DNA of 33,070 nucleotides, from positions 1-33,070 of the forward strand of contig NZ_LIQR01000183.1 in assembly GCF_001418575.1 (NCBI RefSeq). The letters run 5' to 3'. Origin of the DNA: Peterkaempfera griseoplana (GTDB lineage: Bacteria > Actinomycetota > Actinomycetes > Streptomycetales > Streptomycetaceae). Made by a program: the position numbers and the translations under genes. Each line of letters begins with the position of its first letter. Position 1 is the first letter of the stretch. Shown one piece after another: positions 1 to 8,656 of the stretch. The notes beneath the pieces are model-generated. The model saw only the letters and a list, made by a program, of their open reading frames with translations, was not told where the DNA came from and made no database searches.

Positions 1-804
1 AAGGGCGGCGTCGGCAAGACCACCACCACGACCGCCCTGGGCGCGACTCTCGCCGTCGAGCGACAGGACCGGGTCGTCGCCATCGACGCCAACCCGGACG
101 CTGGCACCCTCAGCGGCCGCGTACGCCGCGAGAGCGGCGCGACCATCCGCGACCTGGTGGCCGCGATTCCGCAGCTCAACAACTACATGGCCGTCCGCCG
201 CTACACCTCCCAGGCCCCGAGCGGCCTGGAAATCCTTGCCAACGACGTGGACCCGGCCGTCTCGACGGCGTTCGACGACGAGGACTACCGGCAGGTCGTC
301 GGCTGCCTGGGACAGCACTACCCGATCATCCTGACCGACTCCGGAACCGGTCTGCTGCACAGCGCCATGCGCGGCATCCTCGAACTCTCCGACCAGCTGA
401 TCGTCGTCGCCACACCGAGCGTCGACGGCGCCAGCAGCGCCAGCACGACCCTGGACTGGCTCAATGCACACGGCTACACCGACCTCGTCCAGCGCGCCGT
501 CACCGTGGTGTCCGAGACACGCAAGACCAGCAAGATGATCAAGGTGGACGACATCGTCTCCCACTTCCGCGCCCGCTGCCGCGGCGTGGTGGTCATCCCG
601 TTCGACGAGCACCTCGCCGCGGGCGCGGAGGTGGATCTGGAGAAGATGAAGGCCAGGACCCGGGAGGCCTATCTCGACCTGGCCACGCTGGTGGCCGCGG
701 ACATCCCCCGCACCCAGCCCGAGGCCGCCGGCTGGCACTCCCGCCTCTCTGCCTCCCAGTACTCGGGCTACAACGCCGTCCACTACTCGCCGTCCGCACC
801 GTAG
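1..804 (+). CDS. ParA/MinD-family P-loop ATPase, C-terminal part (5' end outside window)
   Basis: The frame is already open at base 1, where it encodes the deviant Walker A motif KGGVGKTT, so only the residues before the P-loop are missing; 267 residues are visible. Further motifs are VVAIDANPD (about residues 23-31, the segment after the switch helix) and IILTDSGTG (about 109-117, Walker B region). The deviant Walker A with its signature lysine defines the SIMIBI/ParA-MinD class, whose members dimerise on ATP and position DNA, pili, secretion or division machinery. Ser/Thr-rich and aromatic residues end the protein after the ATPase fold ([18 protein letters not shown]). The partner genes lie to the left, outside the window, so the cargo cannot be named; CpaE-, EspI- or plasmid-ParA-like roles are all possible. 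The gene is convergent with the response regulator to its right. Confidence 0.85.
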   Translation, partial: KGGVGKTTTTTALGATLAVERQDRVVAIDANPDAGTLSGRVRRESGATIRDLVAAIPQLNNYMAVRRYTSQAPSGLEILANDVDPAVSTAFDDEDYRQVVGCLGQHYPIILTDSGTGLLHSAMRGILELSDQLIVVATPSVDGASSASTTLDWLNAHGYTDLVQRAVTVVSETRKTSKMIKVDDIVSHFRARCRGVVVIPFDEHLAAGAEVDLEKMKARTREAYLDLATLVAADIPRTQPEAAGWHSRLSASQYSGYNAVHYSPSAP

Positions 805-965
805 TCCCGCACCGCAGCCGGCGAGCCGGCCGGCTTCCGGACACTGACGCCGCCCGGCCCGTCCCCACCACGGCGGCAGCAGGTCGGCAAGCGCCGGGAA
901 CCGTCCGGTTCCGAGAGCTCTCCCCCCGCGACCACATGGCAGGCCCCGCGGACCACGCGGCGGAT

Positions 966-1024
966 CCCCTGCCGGGGACGCGCCCGGCAGGGGTCCGGGT
1001 CACCTGGGTGACCCGGACCCCTGC
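966..1024. terminator. Overlapping hairpins between convergent genes (bidirectional terminator)
   Basis: Two perfect inverted repeats share one arm. Hairpin A pairs 966-976 with 983-993 (11 bp, 6-nt loop). Hairpin B pairs 987-1003 with 1008-1024 (17 bp, loop CTGG). Bases 987-993 belong to both, so the structures are mutually exclusive in one transcript. B lies about 30 bp beyond the stop of the minus-strand regulator and about 180 bp beyond the plus-strand ATPase stop. There is no T-tract, which is usual for Streptomyces terminators. Confidence 0.8.
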
Positions 1025-1053
1025 GCAGATCGGCCCGGCCCCCTGAGCCCACA

Positions 1054-1713
1054 TCACGCCCGCAGATAGGCGAGCACCGCGAGCACCCGGCGATGGGTCT
1101 CGTCCGCGGGCGGCAGGTCCAGCTTGGCGAGGATGCTGCTGATGTGCTTGCCCACGGCGGCTTCGGAGACCACCAGTTCACGGGCTATCGCCCCGTTGGA
1201 CCTGCCCTCCGCGATCAGGGCCAGCACCTCCCGCTCCCGGGGGGTGAGCCGCTCCAGCGGATCGCGGCGGCGGCGCAGCAGCTGCCGTACGACCTCCGGA
1301 TCGACGACCGTGCCGCCCGCCGCGACCTCGCAGAGCGCGTCCACGAACGCCTGCACCTGGCCGACCCGGTCCTTGAGCAGATAGCCGACGCCGGTGCCGT
1401 CCCCGGAGTCCAGCAGCTCCGAGGCGTAGGCCCGCTGCACGTACTGGCTGAGGACCAGGACCGGCAGGGTGGGCCGCTCCGCGCGCAGCCGCACCGCGGC
1501 CCGCAGCCCCTCGTCCTGGAACCCCGGGGGCATGCGGACGTCCGTCACCACGACGTCGGGTGAGTGCCGCCCGACCGCGGCGACCAGCGCCGTAGCGTCG
1601 CCGACCGCCGCGACCACCTCGTGCCCGCAGCGGCCGAGCAGACCGACGAGGCCCTCCCGCAGCAGCACGCTGTCCTCGGCCAGTACTACGCGGAGCGATC
1701 GGTCAACTCGCAA
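1054..1713 (-). CDS. NarL/LuxR-family two-component response regulator
   Basis: 219 residues. The N-terminal receiver has the acidic pair ED (13-14), the phospho-acceptor Asp58 in VVVTDVRMP and the conserved Lys in YLLKDRV. The C-terminal LuxR-type helix-turn-helix starts at LTPREREVLALIAEG and includes GKHISSILAKL. The family is phosphorylated by DesK/NarX-type kinases and binds inverted repeats as a dimer. The TTG start at 1711-1713 was chosen because it is preceded at 5 nt by GGAG and no ATG/GTG lies upstream before the conserved beta-1 strand. The gene overlaps the 3' end of the kinase gene by 28 bp, so the two are co-translated. Likely targets are its own operon and the divergent ABC transporter. 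Confidence 0.9.
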   Translation of the reverse strand: MRVDRSLRVVLAEDSVLLREGLVGLLGRCGHEVVAAVGDATALVAAVGRHSPDVVVTDVRMPPGFQDEGLRAAVRLRAERPTLPVLVLSQYVQRAYASELLDSGDGTGVGYLLKDRVGQVQAFVDALCEVAAGGTVVDPEVVRQLLRRRRDPLERLTPREREVLALIAEGRSNGAIARELVVSEAAVGKHISSILAKLDLPPADETHRRVLAVLAYLRA

Positions 1714-2975
1714 GGAAACTCCACACTCAACAGAGTCGGTCCACCCGGCGGACTGGACAGGGAAACTCTGCCATCCAGAACCGACACCCGGTCGGCCAGC
1801 CCGGTCAGGCCGCTGCCGGTCCCGGCCTCCGCGCCTCCCCGCCCGTCGTCGGACACCTGGAGGAACAGCCGGCCGCCCCGGTGTCCGCCGCTCACCTCCG
1901 CACGGGCCGCCCCGCTGTGCCTGGCGACGTTGGCGAGTGCCTCGCAGACCACGAAGTACGCCGCGGCCTCGACCGCCTGGGGCAGCCGGCCCGGCAGCTC
2001 CAGGGCGACGTCCACGGGCACCGCGGAGCGGTCCGCGACATCGGCGACCGCGGCCTCGAGGCCGTAGTCCGCGAGCACCCGGGGATGGATGCCGTGGATC
2101 AGCTCGCGCAGCTCCGCCAGCGCCCTGCCCGCCTCCTCCTGTGCCACGGCGAGCCGGTCGGCCAGCGGTCCGGGCGGCGCGTCCAGCCGGGCCAGACCCA
2201 GCGTCATCGTCAGCGCCACCAGCCGCTGCTGCGCCCCGTCGTGCAGATCGCGCTCGATGCGCCGCCGCTCCGCCTCGAAGGCGTCCACGAGGCGGACGCG
2301 GGAGCGGGTCAGTTCGACGACCTTCGCGCCCAGGTCGCCGTCGCGCGAGGCGATCAGCAGACGCGTCAGTCCGGCCCGTGCACCGGCTGCGACCCCCAGG
2401 GCGTAGGCACCCAGGCCCATCAGGACGATTCCGAGAACGGCGACCGCGAACGCCGCCGGCCAGCCCCCGACCGTCCACTGCTTGAGCACCTTCACCTCCC
2501 GGCCGTCGCCGACGGTGGCCAGCAGCAGCGGGGTCGCGACCATGGAGAGCGGGACGAGCAGGGCGAGCGTGACGGCGAGGGCGTCCACCGGCCACAGCAG
2601 TGCGGCGAACAGCAGGGCGTACCCGAGCTCCCGCCAGGTCGCCCGCTCCCTCAGCCGGGTGGCCAGCCAGACCCGCAGGCCCCCGGAGGCCGGCACCAGG
2701 TGCTGGTCGGGTACCGGGTCCAGGTCGACCAGACGCAGCCGCCGCCGCTCCAGCCAGGCCACCGGGACACCGCAGAGGGCGGTGAGGAGCAGCAGCGGCA
2801 GCCCCACCAGGGTCACCGCGAGCACGCTGCCGGCCGCCGCCGCGGTCACCGTCGCCACCAGGGTGACCAGCCCGGCCACCGCACCGGTGAGCAGGTAGCA
2901 GGCCGAACGCCACGGCCACCACGACAGCAGGAAACCGGGCCGGGACATGGCCTGCCACACATTCCGGGGACGCAT
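1686..2975 (-). CDS. Sensor histidine kinase, HisKA_3 (DesK/NarX) type
   Basis: 429 residues. The N-terminal half (about 20-210) has paired hydrophobic segments (two hairpins of membrane helices) and resembles the 'sensor' domain common in actinobacterial HisKA_3 kinases. A linker helix then leads to the dimerisation/phosphoacceptor motif ERRRIERDLHDGAQQRL, with His245. The catalytic ATPase domain has the N-box CEALANVARHSGA and the G-box DDGRGG...GSGLTGLADR. There is no large extracytoplasmic loop, so the signal is probably sensed in or at the membrane. The ATG at 2973-2975 starts MRPRNVWQ; a second ATG (MSRPGFLL) nine codons downstream is a possible alternative. The gene overlaps the downstream regulator and diverges from the ABC transporter, an arrangement usual for envelope-stress or peptide-resistance modules. 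Confidence 0.9.
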   Translation of the reverse strand: MRPRNVWQAMSRPGFLLSWWPWRSACYLLTGAVAGLVTLVATVTAAAAGSVLAVTLVGLPLLLLTALCGVPVAWLERRRLRLVDLDPVPDQHLVPASGGLRVWLATRLRERATWRELGYALLFAALLWPVDALAVTLALLVPLSMVATPLLLATVGDGREVKVLKQWTVGGWPAAFAVAVLGIVLMGLGAYALGVAAGARAGLTRLLIASRDGDLGAKVVELTRSRVRLVDAFEAERRRIERDLHDGAQQRLVALTMTLGLARLDAPPGPLADRLAVAQEEAGRALAELRELIHGIHPRVLADYGLEAAVADVADRSAVPVDVALELPGRLPQAVEAAAYFVVCEALANVARHSGAARAEVSGGHRGGRLFLQVSDDGRGGAEAGTGSGLTGLADRVSVLDGRVSLSSPPGGPTLLSVEFPCELTDRSA

Positions 2976-3031
2976 GCGGCCACCGTAGAAGCCCCGTCCC
3001 GGCCGGTGCCATCGGTCCAGGGTGAGGAGAA

Positions 3032-3053
3032 GGGGTAGGGCCTGCCCTACCCC
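3032..3053. promoter_or_regulatory. Perfect palindrome in the divergent promoter region (candidate operator)
   Basis: GGGGTAGGGC and GCCCTACCCC are exact inverted copies separated by two bases. The site lies 57 bp upstream of the kinase start and 142 bp upstream of the ABC ATPase start, in the only non-coding stretch between the two operons. LuxR-type regulators bind inverted repeats of this general size, so it is a reasonable operator for the regulator at 1054-1713. That assignment is inference. Confidence 0.5.
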
Positions 3054-3194
3054 GGGTCTCGGTCCTGCCGCACTGCGCCGAGGCGGCCCCGCGCGGTTGT
3101 GTGGAGCCACCGCGGGAGGGTCGGCGACGGCGTCTCCCCGGGACCCCCTCCGCCCGGAACATGCGGAGGGCCGACACCCGACCAGGGGGGACAG

Positions 3195-3947
3195 ATGGAC
3201 GACTACGCGATCCGGCTGCGTTCGGTCAGCAGGCGGTACGGCTCGGGAAGCAGCGCCGTGACGGCGCTGGACCAGGTCTCTCTCGCCTTCCGCAGGGGGA
3301 CGTTCACCGCCGTCATGGGGCCCTCCGGCTCCGGCAAGTCGACCCTGCTGCACTGTGCCGCGGGACTGGACCGGCCCACCTCGGGGTCGGTCGACATCGG
3401 CGGCACCGAGCTGACGGCACTGAACGAGCGGCAGCTGACCCTGCTGCGGCGCCGGCGGATCGGGTTCGTCTTCCAGGCCTTCAACCTGCTGCCGTCCCTG
3501 ACCGCGGAACAGAATGTGGCACTGCCGCTGCGGCTGGCGGGCCGCCGGCCCTCCGCGGCCCAGGTCCGTGAGGTGCTCGGGCAGGTGGGGCTGGGCGAGC
3601 GGGCGCGGCACCGGCCGTCGGAGCTCTCCGGCGGCCAGCAGCAGCGCGTCGCCCTGGCCCGCGCCCTGATCACCCGCCCCGAGGTGCTGTTCGGCGACGA
3701 GCCGACCGGCGCCCTCGACTCCCGGACCGGTCACGGTGTGCTGGCCCTGCTGCGCGGCATGGCCGACGGCGACGGCCGGACGGTGGTCATGGTCACCCAC
3801 GATCCGGTGGCCGCCTCCTGGGCCGACCGCGTGGTGTTCCTGGTCGACGGACAGGTCGGTGGTGAGCTGACCGGTGCCGGTGCCGACCGTATCGCCGCCC
3901 ACCTGACCGGGCTGGAGCCGGTGGGACCGGGGGCCGTCGCGTGCTGA
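3195..3947 (+). CDS. ABC transporter ATP-binding protein, MacB/LolD-like
   Basis: 250 residues. Motifs in order: Walker A GPSGSGKS (42-49), Q-loop [12 protein letters not shown], signature [15 protein letters not shown], Walker [13 protein letters not shown] and the H-loop His in VMVTHD. The insert pattern and EPTGALD sequence place it in the MacB/LolD/FtsE subfamily, whose partners are FtsX-like permeases that do mechanical work on substrates in or outside the membrane. The ATG at 3195 follows a strong purine-rich site (GGGGGGA). The gene overlaps the permease gene by 7 bp. Transcription probably starts in the divergent region shared with the kinase operon. Confidence 0.95.
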   Translation: MDDYAIRLRSVSRRYGSGSSAVTALDQVSLAFRRGTFTAVMGPSGSGKSTLLHCAAGLDRPTSGSVDIGGTELTALNERQLTLLRRRRIGFVFQAFNLLPSLTAEQNVALPLRLAGRRPSAAQVREVLGQVGLGERARHRPSELSGGQQQRVALARALITRPEVLFGDEPTGALDSRTGHGVLALLRGMADGDGRTVVMVTHDPVAASWADRVVFLVDGQVGGELTGAGADRIAAHLTGLEPVGPGAVAC

Positions 3948-6397
3948 CCGTCGCCCTGGCAACCCTGCGCACCCGCTGGACCGTCTTCGCCGGCAGCTTT
4001 GTCGCGCTCTCGCTGGGTGTCGCCCTGCTCACCGCGATGGGTCTGGCCCTCGCCTCCACCGGGGACGCGCCGGAGCGGCAGCCCCAGCGGTTCGCCGCCG
4101 CACCCGTCGTGGTCAGGGGTGCCGACACCCTGCGGGTGCCGACCCCGGCGGGGGTCCGCGTGCAGCGGCTCGTGCACCCCCGTGCGGTGCCCGCGCGGAC
4201 CTTCGCCGCGCTGCGGCGGCTCGGCACCGTCGTCGAGGACCGGTCGTTCGCCGTCCGGGTGCCGGGCGGGCCCGGCGGCCTGGTGGGCCACCCCTGGTCC
4301 ACCGCCGCGTTCGCCCCGTACCGGCTCTCCTCGGGACGGGCGCCCCGCGCGTCCGACGAGGTCGTCGCCACCGGTGACTGGACGGGACCCGGACGGCGGA
4401 TACGGACCGACCGCGGCACCGTGCGGGTGGTCGGCACCGTGGCCGCACGCGGCTTCGAGAACGCGCTCTTCTACACCGACGAACGCGCCGCCCGGCTGTC
4501 ACCGGTCAGCGTCCAGCTGGTCGTGGACGCCGACGCGGCCGCGGTGCGCACCGCGGTGCGCGGCAGCGACGGCGTCCAGGTCCTCACCGGCCGGGCGCGC
4601 AGCGACGCCGACGCCGACCCCGGCCGGGACGGCGAGGCCCTCACCGCGATGAACGCCATGTTCGGCACGGCCGGAGGGATCTCCGCCTTCGTCTCGGTGT
4701 TCGTGGTGGCGTCCACCTTCGCCTTCGCGGTCGCCCAGCGCCGCCGGGAGTTCGGGCTGCTGCGTGTCGCGGGGGCGACCCCCGGGCAGATCCGCCGGAC
4801 GGTCCTCATCGAGGCCCTCGTCGTCGGCGTACTCGCCTCGGTCGCCGGCTGCGCGGCCGGCAGGTACGGTGCGCCGCAGCTCGCCGCCCGGGCGGTCCAC
4901 GGCAGCCTCGCGCCGCGCTGGTTCACCGTCGGCGACCACATCTGGCCGTACCACCTGGCCTTCTGGACCGGACTGCTGGTCGCCCTGTGCGGCGCGGCCG
5001 CCTCCCGGCGGGCGGGCCGTACGGGCCCCGCCCAGGCGCTGGGTGAGGCGTCCACCGACACCGGGACGACGGCCCGGGGCCGCCGGGCGGCCGGTCTGGC
5101 CCTGCTGCTGACCGCCGCCGTGACCCTGGGCTGGGCCCTGGCCACCGACCCCGGCGACCTGCTCCACCGCAAGTCCTATGTGACCCGGCCGATGCTGCTG
5201 ATCAGCGCGGTCGCCGTGCTGGCCCCCACCGTCGTGCGCCCGCTCACCCGGCTGCTCGGCCGGCTCCCCGCCCTGCTGCCCGGCGCCGCCGGCCTGCTGG
5301 TCCGGGAGACCGCCGCCGCCTCGGTCCGCCGCACCGCCGCGGTCGCGGCACCCGTCCTGGTCACCGTCGCCCTCACCGGCTCGCTGCTGGGTGCGACCGC
5401 GACCCTCGACCGGGCGAGGGCGGCCGAGGCGCTCCGGCAGACAGCCGCGGACTTCGTCGTCACCCCCGCGGCCGGCGCGGGCTTCGACGCGGCGACGCTG
5501 CGGAGGCTGCACCGGGTGCCGGGCACCGTGGTGTGCCCGGTCTCCACCGGCACCGTCCACGTCCTCGAGGACGGCGTCGCGCTCATCGCCTCCGAGGCCC
5601 ACGCCGCAGCCCCCGGCCCCCTCGCGGCCACCTCCCGGCTGCCGCTCACCGCGGGACGGACCACCGACCTCGACGACGACTCCGTCATCGTCAACGAGGA
5701 GTGGCAGCGGCACACCGTCGGGCAGCGCGTGGACGTGTGGCTCGGCGACGGCTCCAGGAGGACGCTGCGGATCGCCGCCGTGATGGCCACCGGCACCGGG
5801 GACAACGGCGTCTATGTCACCCCACGCAACGCACCGGGCGCGGCCGTCGAGCGGGTGGATGTCGCCGTCTCCCCCGGGGCCGACCGGGCCTCCGTGGCCT
5901 CCGGGCTGCGGGAGGCGGTGCCCCCCTCGGGGGGACGGGTCCGCACCGGGGAGGAGTGGGTGGCGGCGCGTCACCCGGCGAACGACGGGACGACCCGGCT
6001 GGGCTTTCTGCTGGTCCTCGGCCTCGCCCTGCTCTACACCGGCATCTCGCTGGCCAACACCATGGTGATGGCCACCGCCGACCGGGTGCGCGAACTGGCC
6101 GTGCTCCGCCTGACCGGAGCCACCACGGCGCAGGTGCTGCGGCTGGTGGGCGCGGAGGCGCTGCTGGTGGTCGCCGTCGGCGGGGTGCTCGGCCTCCTGG
6201 TGGCCGTGCTGGATCTGGCGGGCATCTCGGGCGCCCTGGCCCTGCTGTCCGCGGGGAGCGCGATGGTGGTCCCGTGGGCGGCCGTCGGCGCGGCCCTGGG
6301 CGCCTGCGCGGTCCTCGCCGTCTGCGCGTCCGTCGTCCCCGCCGCGTTCGCCCTGCGCCGGGGGGCCGCGCAGCCGGCAGGCGTACGGCGGCGCTGA
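3941..6397 (+). CDS. ABC transporter permease with two FtsX domains
   Basis: 818 residues, the size of the large actinobacterial 'duplicated' FtsX permeases. An N-terminal membrane helix (about 11-35) is followed by a roughly 200-residue extracytoplasmic domain, then a first FtsX block (from about 243: FVVASTFAFAV then RRREFGLLRVAGATPGQIRR). Central helices, a second extracytoplasmic domain and a second FtsX block (from about 686: ALLYTGISLANTMVMA then RELAVLRLTGATTAQVLR) follow. The repeated [LV]LR[VL][AT]GAT motif marks the two coupling helices that contact the ATPases. The GTG start at 3941 overlaps the ATPase stop. Adjacent two-component genes suggest export of, or resistance to, an envelope-active compound; the substrate is not readable from sequence. 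Confidence 0.92.
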   Translation: MLTVALATLRTRWTVFAGSFVALSLGVALLTAMGLALASTGDAPERQPQRFAAAPVVVRGADTLRVPTPAGVRVQRLVHPRAVPARTFAALRRLGTVVEDRSFAVRVPGGPGGLVGHPWSTAAFAPYRLSSGRAPRASDEVVATGDWTGPGRRIRTDRGTVRVVGTVAARGFENALFYTDERAARLSPVSVQLVVDADAAAVRTAVRGSDGVQVLTGRARSDADADPGRDGEALTAMNAMFGTAGGISAFVSVFVVASTFAFAVAQRRREFGLLRVAGATPGQIRRTVLIEALVVGVLASVAGCAAGRYGAPQLAARAVHGSLAPRWFTVGDHIWPYHLAFWTGLLVALCGAAASRRAGRTGPAQALGEASTDTGTTARGRRAAGLALLLTAAVTLGWALATDPGDLLHRKSYVTRPMLLISAVAVLAPTVVRPLTRLLGRLPALLPGAAGLLVRETAAASVRRTAAVAAPVLVTVALTGSLLGATATLDRARAAEALRQTAADFVVTPAAGAGFDAATLRRLHRVPGTVVCPVSTGTVHVLEDGVALIASEAHAAAPGPLAATSRLPLTAGRTTDLDDDSVIVNEEWQRHTVGQRVDVWLGDGSRRTLRIAAVMATGTGDNGVYVTPRNAPGAAVERVDVAVSPGADRASVASGLREAVPPSGGRVRTGEEWVAARHPANDGTTRLGFLLVLGLALLYTGISLANTMVMATADRVRELAVLRLTGATTAQVLRLVGAEALLVVAVGGVLGLLVAVLDLAGISGALALLSAGSAMVVPWAAVGAALGACAVLAVCASVVPAAFALRRGAAQPAGVRRR

Positions 6398-6431
6398 GCG
6401 CCCTGCGGCGCCCGTGGTCCGGCGGGCGCCG

Positions 6432-6495
6432 CCCTCGGCGGCCGGCCCGACCGGAGCCCCGGTCGTCAGCTGGACGACCGGGCGGCCGCCGAGGG
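6432..6495. terminator. Nested hairpins between convergent genes (terminator)
   Basis: An outer perfect 12-bp stem pairs 6432-6443 with 6484-6495. It encloses an inner perfect 10-bp stem pairing 6458-6467 with 6473-6482 (loop AGCTG). The structure starts 34 bp after the permease stop and ends 20 bp beyond the stop of the minus-strand hydrolase, so it can serve both. There is no T-tract. Confidence 0.8.
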
Positions 6496-6515
6496 GAGCC
6501 GAACGAGCGGGCGCC

Positions 6516-7748
6516 TCAGCTCCGGGCCGCGCAGAGCGCATGGTCGGTGAGGGTCTGCACCGCCTGGTTGAGCCGGTCCTCGTCGACGAGGGCGGTGGTG
6601 GACGTCACCGACACCGTCACCGCCCGTCGGCCGTCCGCGCCGACCGCCGGCCGTCCGTACACCCCGAAACCGTCGCCCTCATGCATGTAGTAGACGCCCC
6701 CGCAGGTCAGCGGCACCACCCGCAGTCCGAGGCCGTACCCACCGGGTCTGCCCGAGGGCGGGGTCGGCAGGTCGTCGTAGGGGACCGTCTGCCGCATCAG
6801 CGCCCACTGCGCGGCGGGCAGCAGTCGCCCGCCGGCCAGGGCGCGGAAGAAGGTGTCGAGGTCGGACGGGGTGCTCACCACCCCGGAGTCCGCGGTGTGC
6901 TGGTAGCTCTCCTCGGTGAGGTCCACCGGCACACCCCCGGGACCGTCGATGGTGACCCTCTCGTGAGGTCCCGTCAGATAGGGGTTCTCACCGGGGATGT
7001 AGGTGTGCCGCAGGCCCAGCGGCGCGATGATCCGGTGCTCGACCAGCTCCCGCCAGCCCGCGTCACCCGCCTTCTCCGCGATCATCGCCGCCAGCAGGTA
7101 GTTGGTGTTGGAGTACGCCCACCGGCGCGGCGGCCCGCCGGGCGACGGGGTGAAGAGCGGCGCGTGCTGCAGGGCGAGCGCGACCAGCCGGGACGGCGGG
7201 GTGGCGTCGAACCGGTTCTCGTCGAAGTGGTTGAACAGCTTGTCCTGGACGCCGGGGTCGTTGATGTAGTCGTAGATCCCGCTGGTCTGCTGCAGCAGGT
7301 CGCGCACGGTGATCCGGGAGCCGTCGTAGCCGTGTCCGCTGACCACCCCGGGCAGCCACCGTTCCACCGTGTCGTCGAGCGAGAGCCGGCCCTCCGCGGC
7401 CAGCTGGAGCACCACCACCGCCGTGAAGGTCTTGCTGGTGCTCGCCACCCGGAACTCGGGGTCCCACGGCACGGGCGCGGTCGAGCCCACACCCGCGGTC
7501 CCGTACCGCGCCCGCAGCACGGCGCCACCGGGCCCGTCCACCCGGGCCACCACGTTCACATCGCCGCCCGCGGCGGACCGTACCGCCGCCAGGTCCCGCC
7601 TCAGGTCCGCCGCCGAGTAGCCGCCGTCCGTCGCCCGCGCGCGGGCGCGCGGCCCGTTCGCGGCCCGCGCCCCGGCGGACACCCCGCCCATCCCGCACAC
7701 CGTCAGCGCCGCGATGCACGCCATGGCCGCCGTACGCTTCCCCGTCAC
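6516..7748 (-). CDS. Exported serine hydrolase, beta-lactamase / D-alanyl-D-alanine carboxypeptidase fold
   Basis: 410 residues. An N-terminal signal sequence (hydrophobic run about 9-27, cleavage near ARAA) directs it outside the membrane. The active-site SxxK is S103-T-S-K106 (VASTSKTF), the second motif is YSN (in RRWAYSNTNYLL), and the third is HEG (YMHEGDGFGVYG), where the R61-type D,D-peptidases have HTG. It therefore belongs with Streptomyces R61-like carboxypeptidases and class C beta-lactamase-related esterases (serine acyl-enzyme mechanism). Whether it cuts peptidoglycan, beta-lactams or esters cannot be decided here. The GTG at 7746-7748 was chosen because a purine-rich site precedes it; an ATG eight codons downstream is an alternative. 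It is convergent with the ABC operon. Confidence 0.88.
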   Translation of the reverse strand: MTGKRTAAMACIAALTVCGMGGVSAGARAANGPRARARATDGGYSAADLRRDLAAVRSAAGGDVNVVARVDGPGGAVLRARYGTAGVGSTAPVPWDPEFRVASTSKTFTAVVVLQLAAEGRLSLDDTVERWLPGVVSGHGYDGSRITVRDLLQQTSGIYDYINDPGVQDKLFNHFDENRFDATPPSRLVALALQHAPLFTPSPGGPPRRWAYSNTNYLLAAMIAEKAGDAGWRELVEHRIIAPLGLRHTYIPGENPYLTGPHERVTIDGPGGVPVDLTEESYQHTADSGVVSTPSDLDTFFRALAGGRLLPAAQWALMRQTVPYDDLPTPPSGRPGGYGLGLRVVPLTCGGVYYMHEGDGFGVYGRPAVGADGRRAVTVSVTSTTALVDEDRLNQAVQTLTDHALCAARS

Positions 7749-8158
7749 CCTGTCACCCCTGTGCTCGGGCCGTCTCTCTTCCGACCCTCGACAGTCAACT
7801 CGCGGCGGCCGGCCCGATCGATGGAGCTGCCACCCGGGTGCCGGGTGGGGCTGACCCCCGGTGCGAGCCGGTTCCGGCGTCCTCGCGGGGGTTCGGGTGG
7901 AGCCGTCAGGCCTCCCGGCCCGGACCCGGGAGACCGTCGATCGGTGACACGGCCGCGCGCGTGTCGAGGCTGGGTGGAGCGGAGGCGAAGGCCGCCCGGG
8001 AGGTGGCCGGTCAGCGCGGACCCCTGTCGCGCGGCCGGTACACCCTTCAGGCGCACGGCCAGGCCCGGACCGCCCTGCATGGAACGGCCCGGACCGGGGA
8101 TCCGGGAGAGCCTGCCCCACTTGACGCCCCTGGTGTCGGGGCGTCAGGTGTCGACAGG
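7749..8158. other. Intergenic region upstream of the serine hydrolase
   Basis: 410 bp between two minus-strand genes. It must hold the hydrolase promoter, but I cannot identify convincing -35/-10 hexamers. The only clear structure is the hairpin at 8123-8145 belonging to the CAP-domain gene. No open frame here has a plausible ribosome site or codon pattern. Confidence 0.5.
8123..8145 (-). terminator. Hairpin after the CAP-domain gene
   Basis: GACGCCCC and GGGGCGTC pair perfectly over 8 bp around a 7-nt loop, 13 bp beyond the stop codon of the minus-strand CAP-domain gene. No T-tract follows, as is common in this genus. Confidence 0.7.
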
Positions 8159-8656
8159 TCAGGGACGGTACTGGCAGACCGTCACTCCGGTCCGCGCTCC
8201 GCAGCCGATCTTGGTGAACCGGCTCTGGATCATGTTCCAGTAGTGGCCCCACTGCGTCTTGTAGCCGGCGCTGTTGGGGTCGTGGTCGGGATCGGCGTCG
8301 TACCTGGCCTTCTCGGCGGCCCACTGCGCGGTGGCAGCGGCCGGCCCGACGGTCGACATGTTCTCGGCGCCGTTGAACGACGGCGAGTGTTTCAGCGAAC
8401 CGGGTCCGTTCGGCGTGGAGTCCGGGTTGTCAGCCCAGGCCTGGGCTTCGGCGGCGACGCTCGCGTCCCACGTCAGGGGCGGTGCACCGGCCTTCTCACG
8501 GATGGCGTTGGTCTCGTTGACGATGGTCTGCTGGTCGCCGGGGCTGATGGAGGCGACGGCCGCAGAGGCGCCCGTCGCCAGCACCGTGCTCCCGGCCAAC
8601 AGTCCCGCCGCTATGACGGCCCCTGCTTGGTGGCGTATCCGGCTGGCCTTCTTCAT
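8159..8656 (-). CDS. Secreted CAP-domain (SCP/PR-1-like) protein
   Basis: 165 residues. A typical signal peptide runs from MKKASRIRHQ through a hydrophobic core (about 11-28) to cleavage near ASA (about 31-33). The rest is one CAP domain: NETNAIREKAG at the start, HSPSFNGAENM containing the conserved His and Glu of the CAP cavity, and GHYWNMIQSRFTKIGCG near the end. Bacterial CAP proteins are small secreted proteins; some bind lipids or metals or have proteolytic activity, but most are uncharacterised. The ATG at 8654-8656 follows AGGGGG at about 6 nt. Two Cys near the C-terminus (IGCGA and TVCQY) probably form a disulfide. Confidence 0.9.
   Translation of the reverse strand: MKKASRIRHQAGAVIAAGLLAGSTVLATGASAAVASISPGDQQTIVNETNAIREKAGAPPLTWDASVAAEAQAWADNPDSTPNGPGSLKHSPSFNGAENMSTVGPAAATAQWAAEKARYDADPDHDPNSAGYKTQWGHYWNMIQSRFTKIGCGARTGVTVCQYRP

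Noticed and set aside
4499-6541. Open frame antisense to the large permease
   Set aside because: Gly/Arg/Pro/Gln-rich shadow of a clear permease gene, with no independent evidence.
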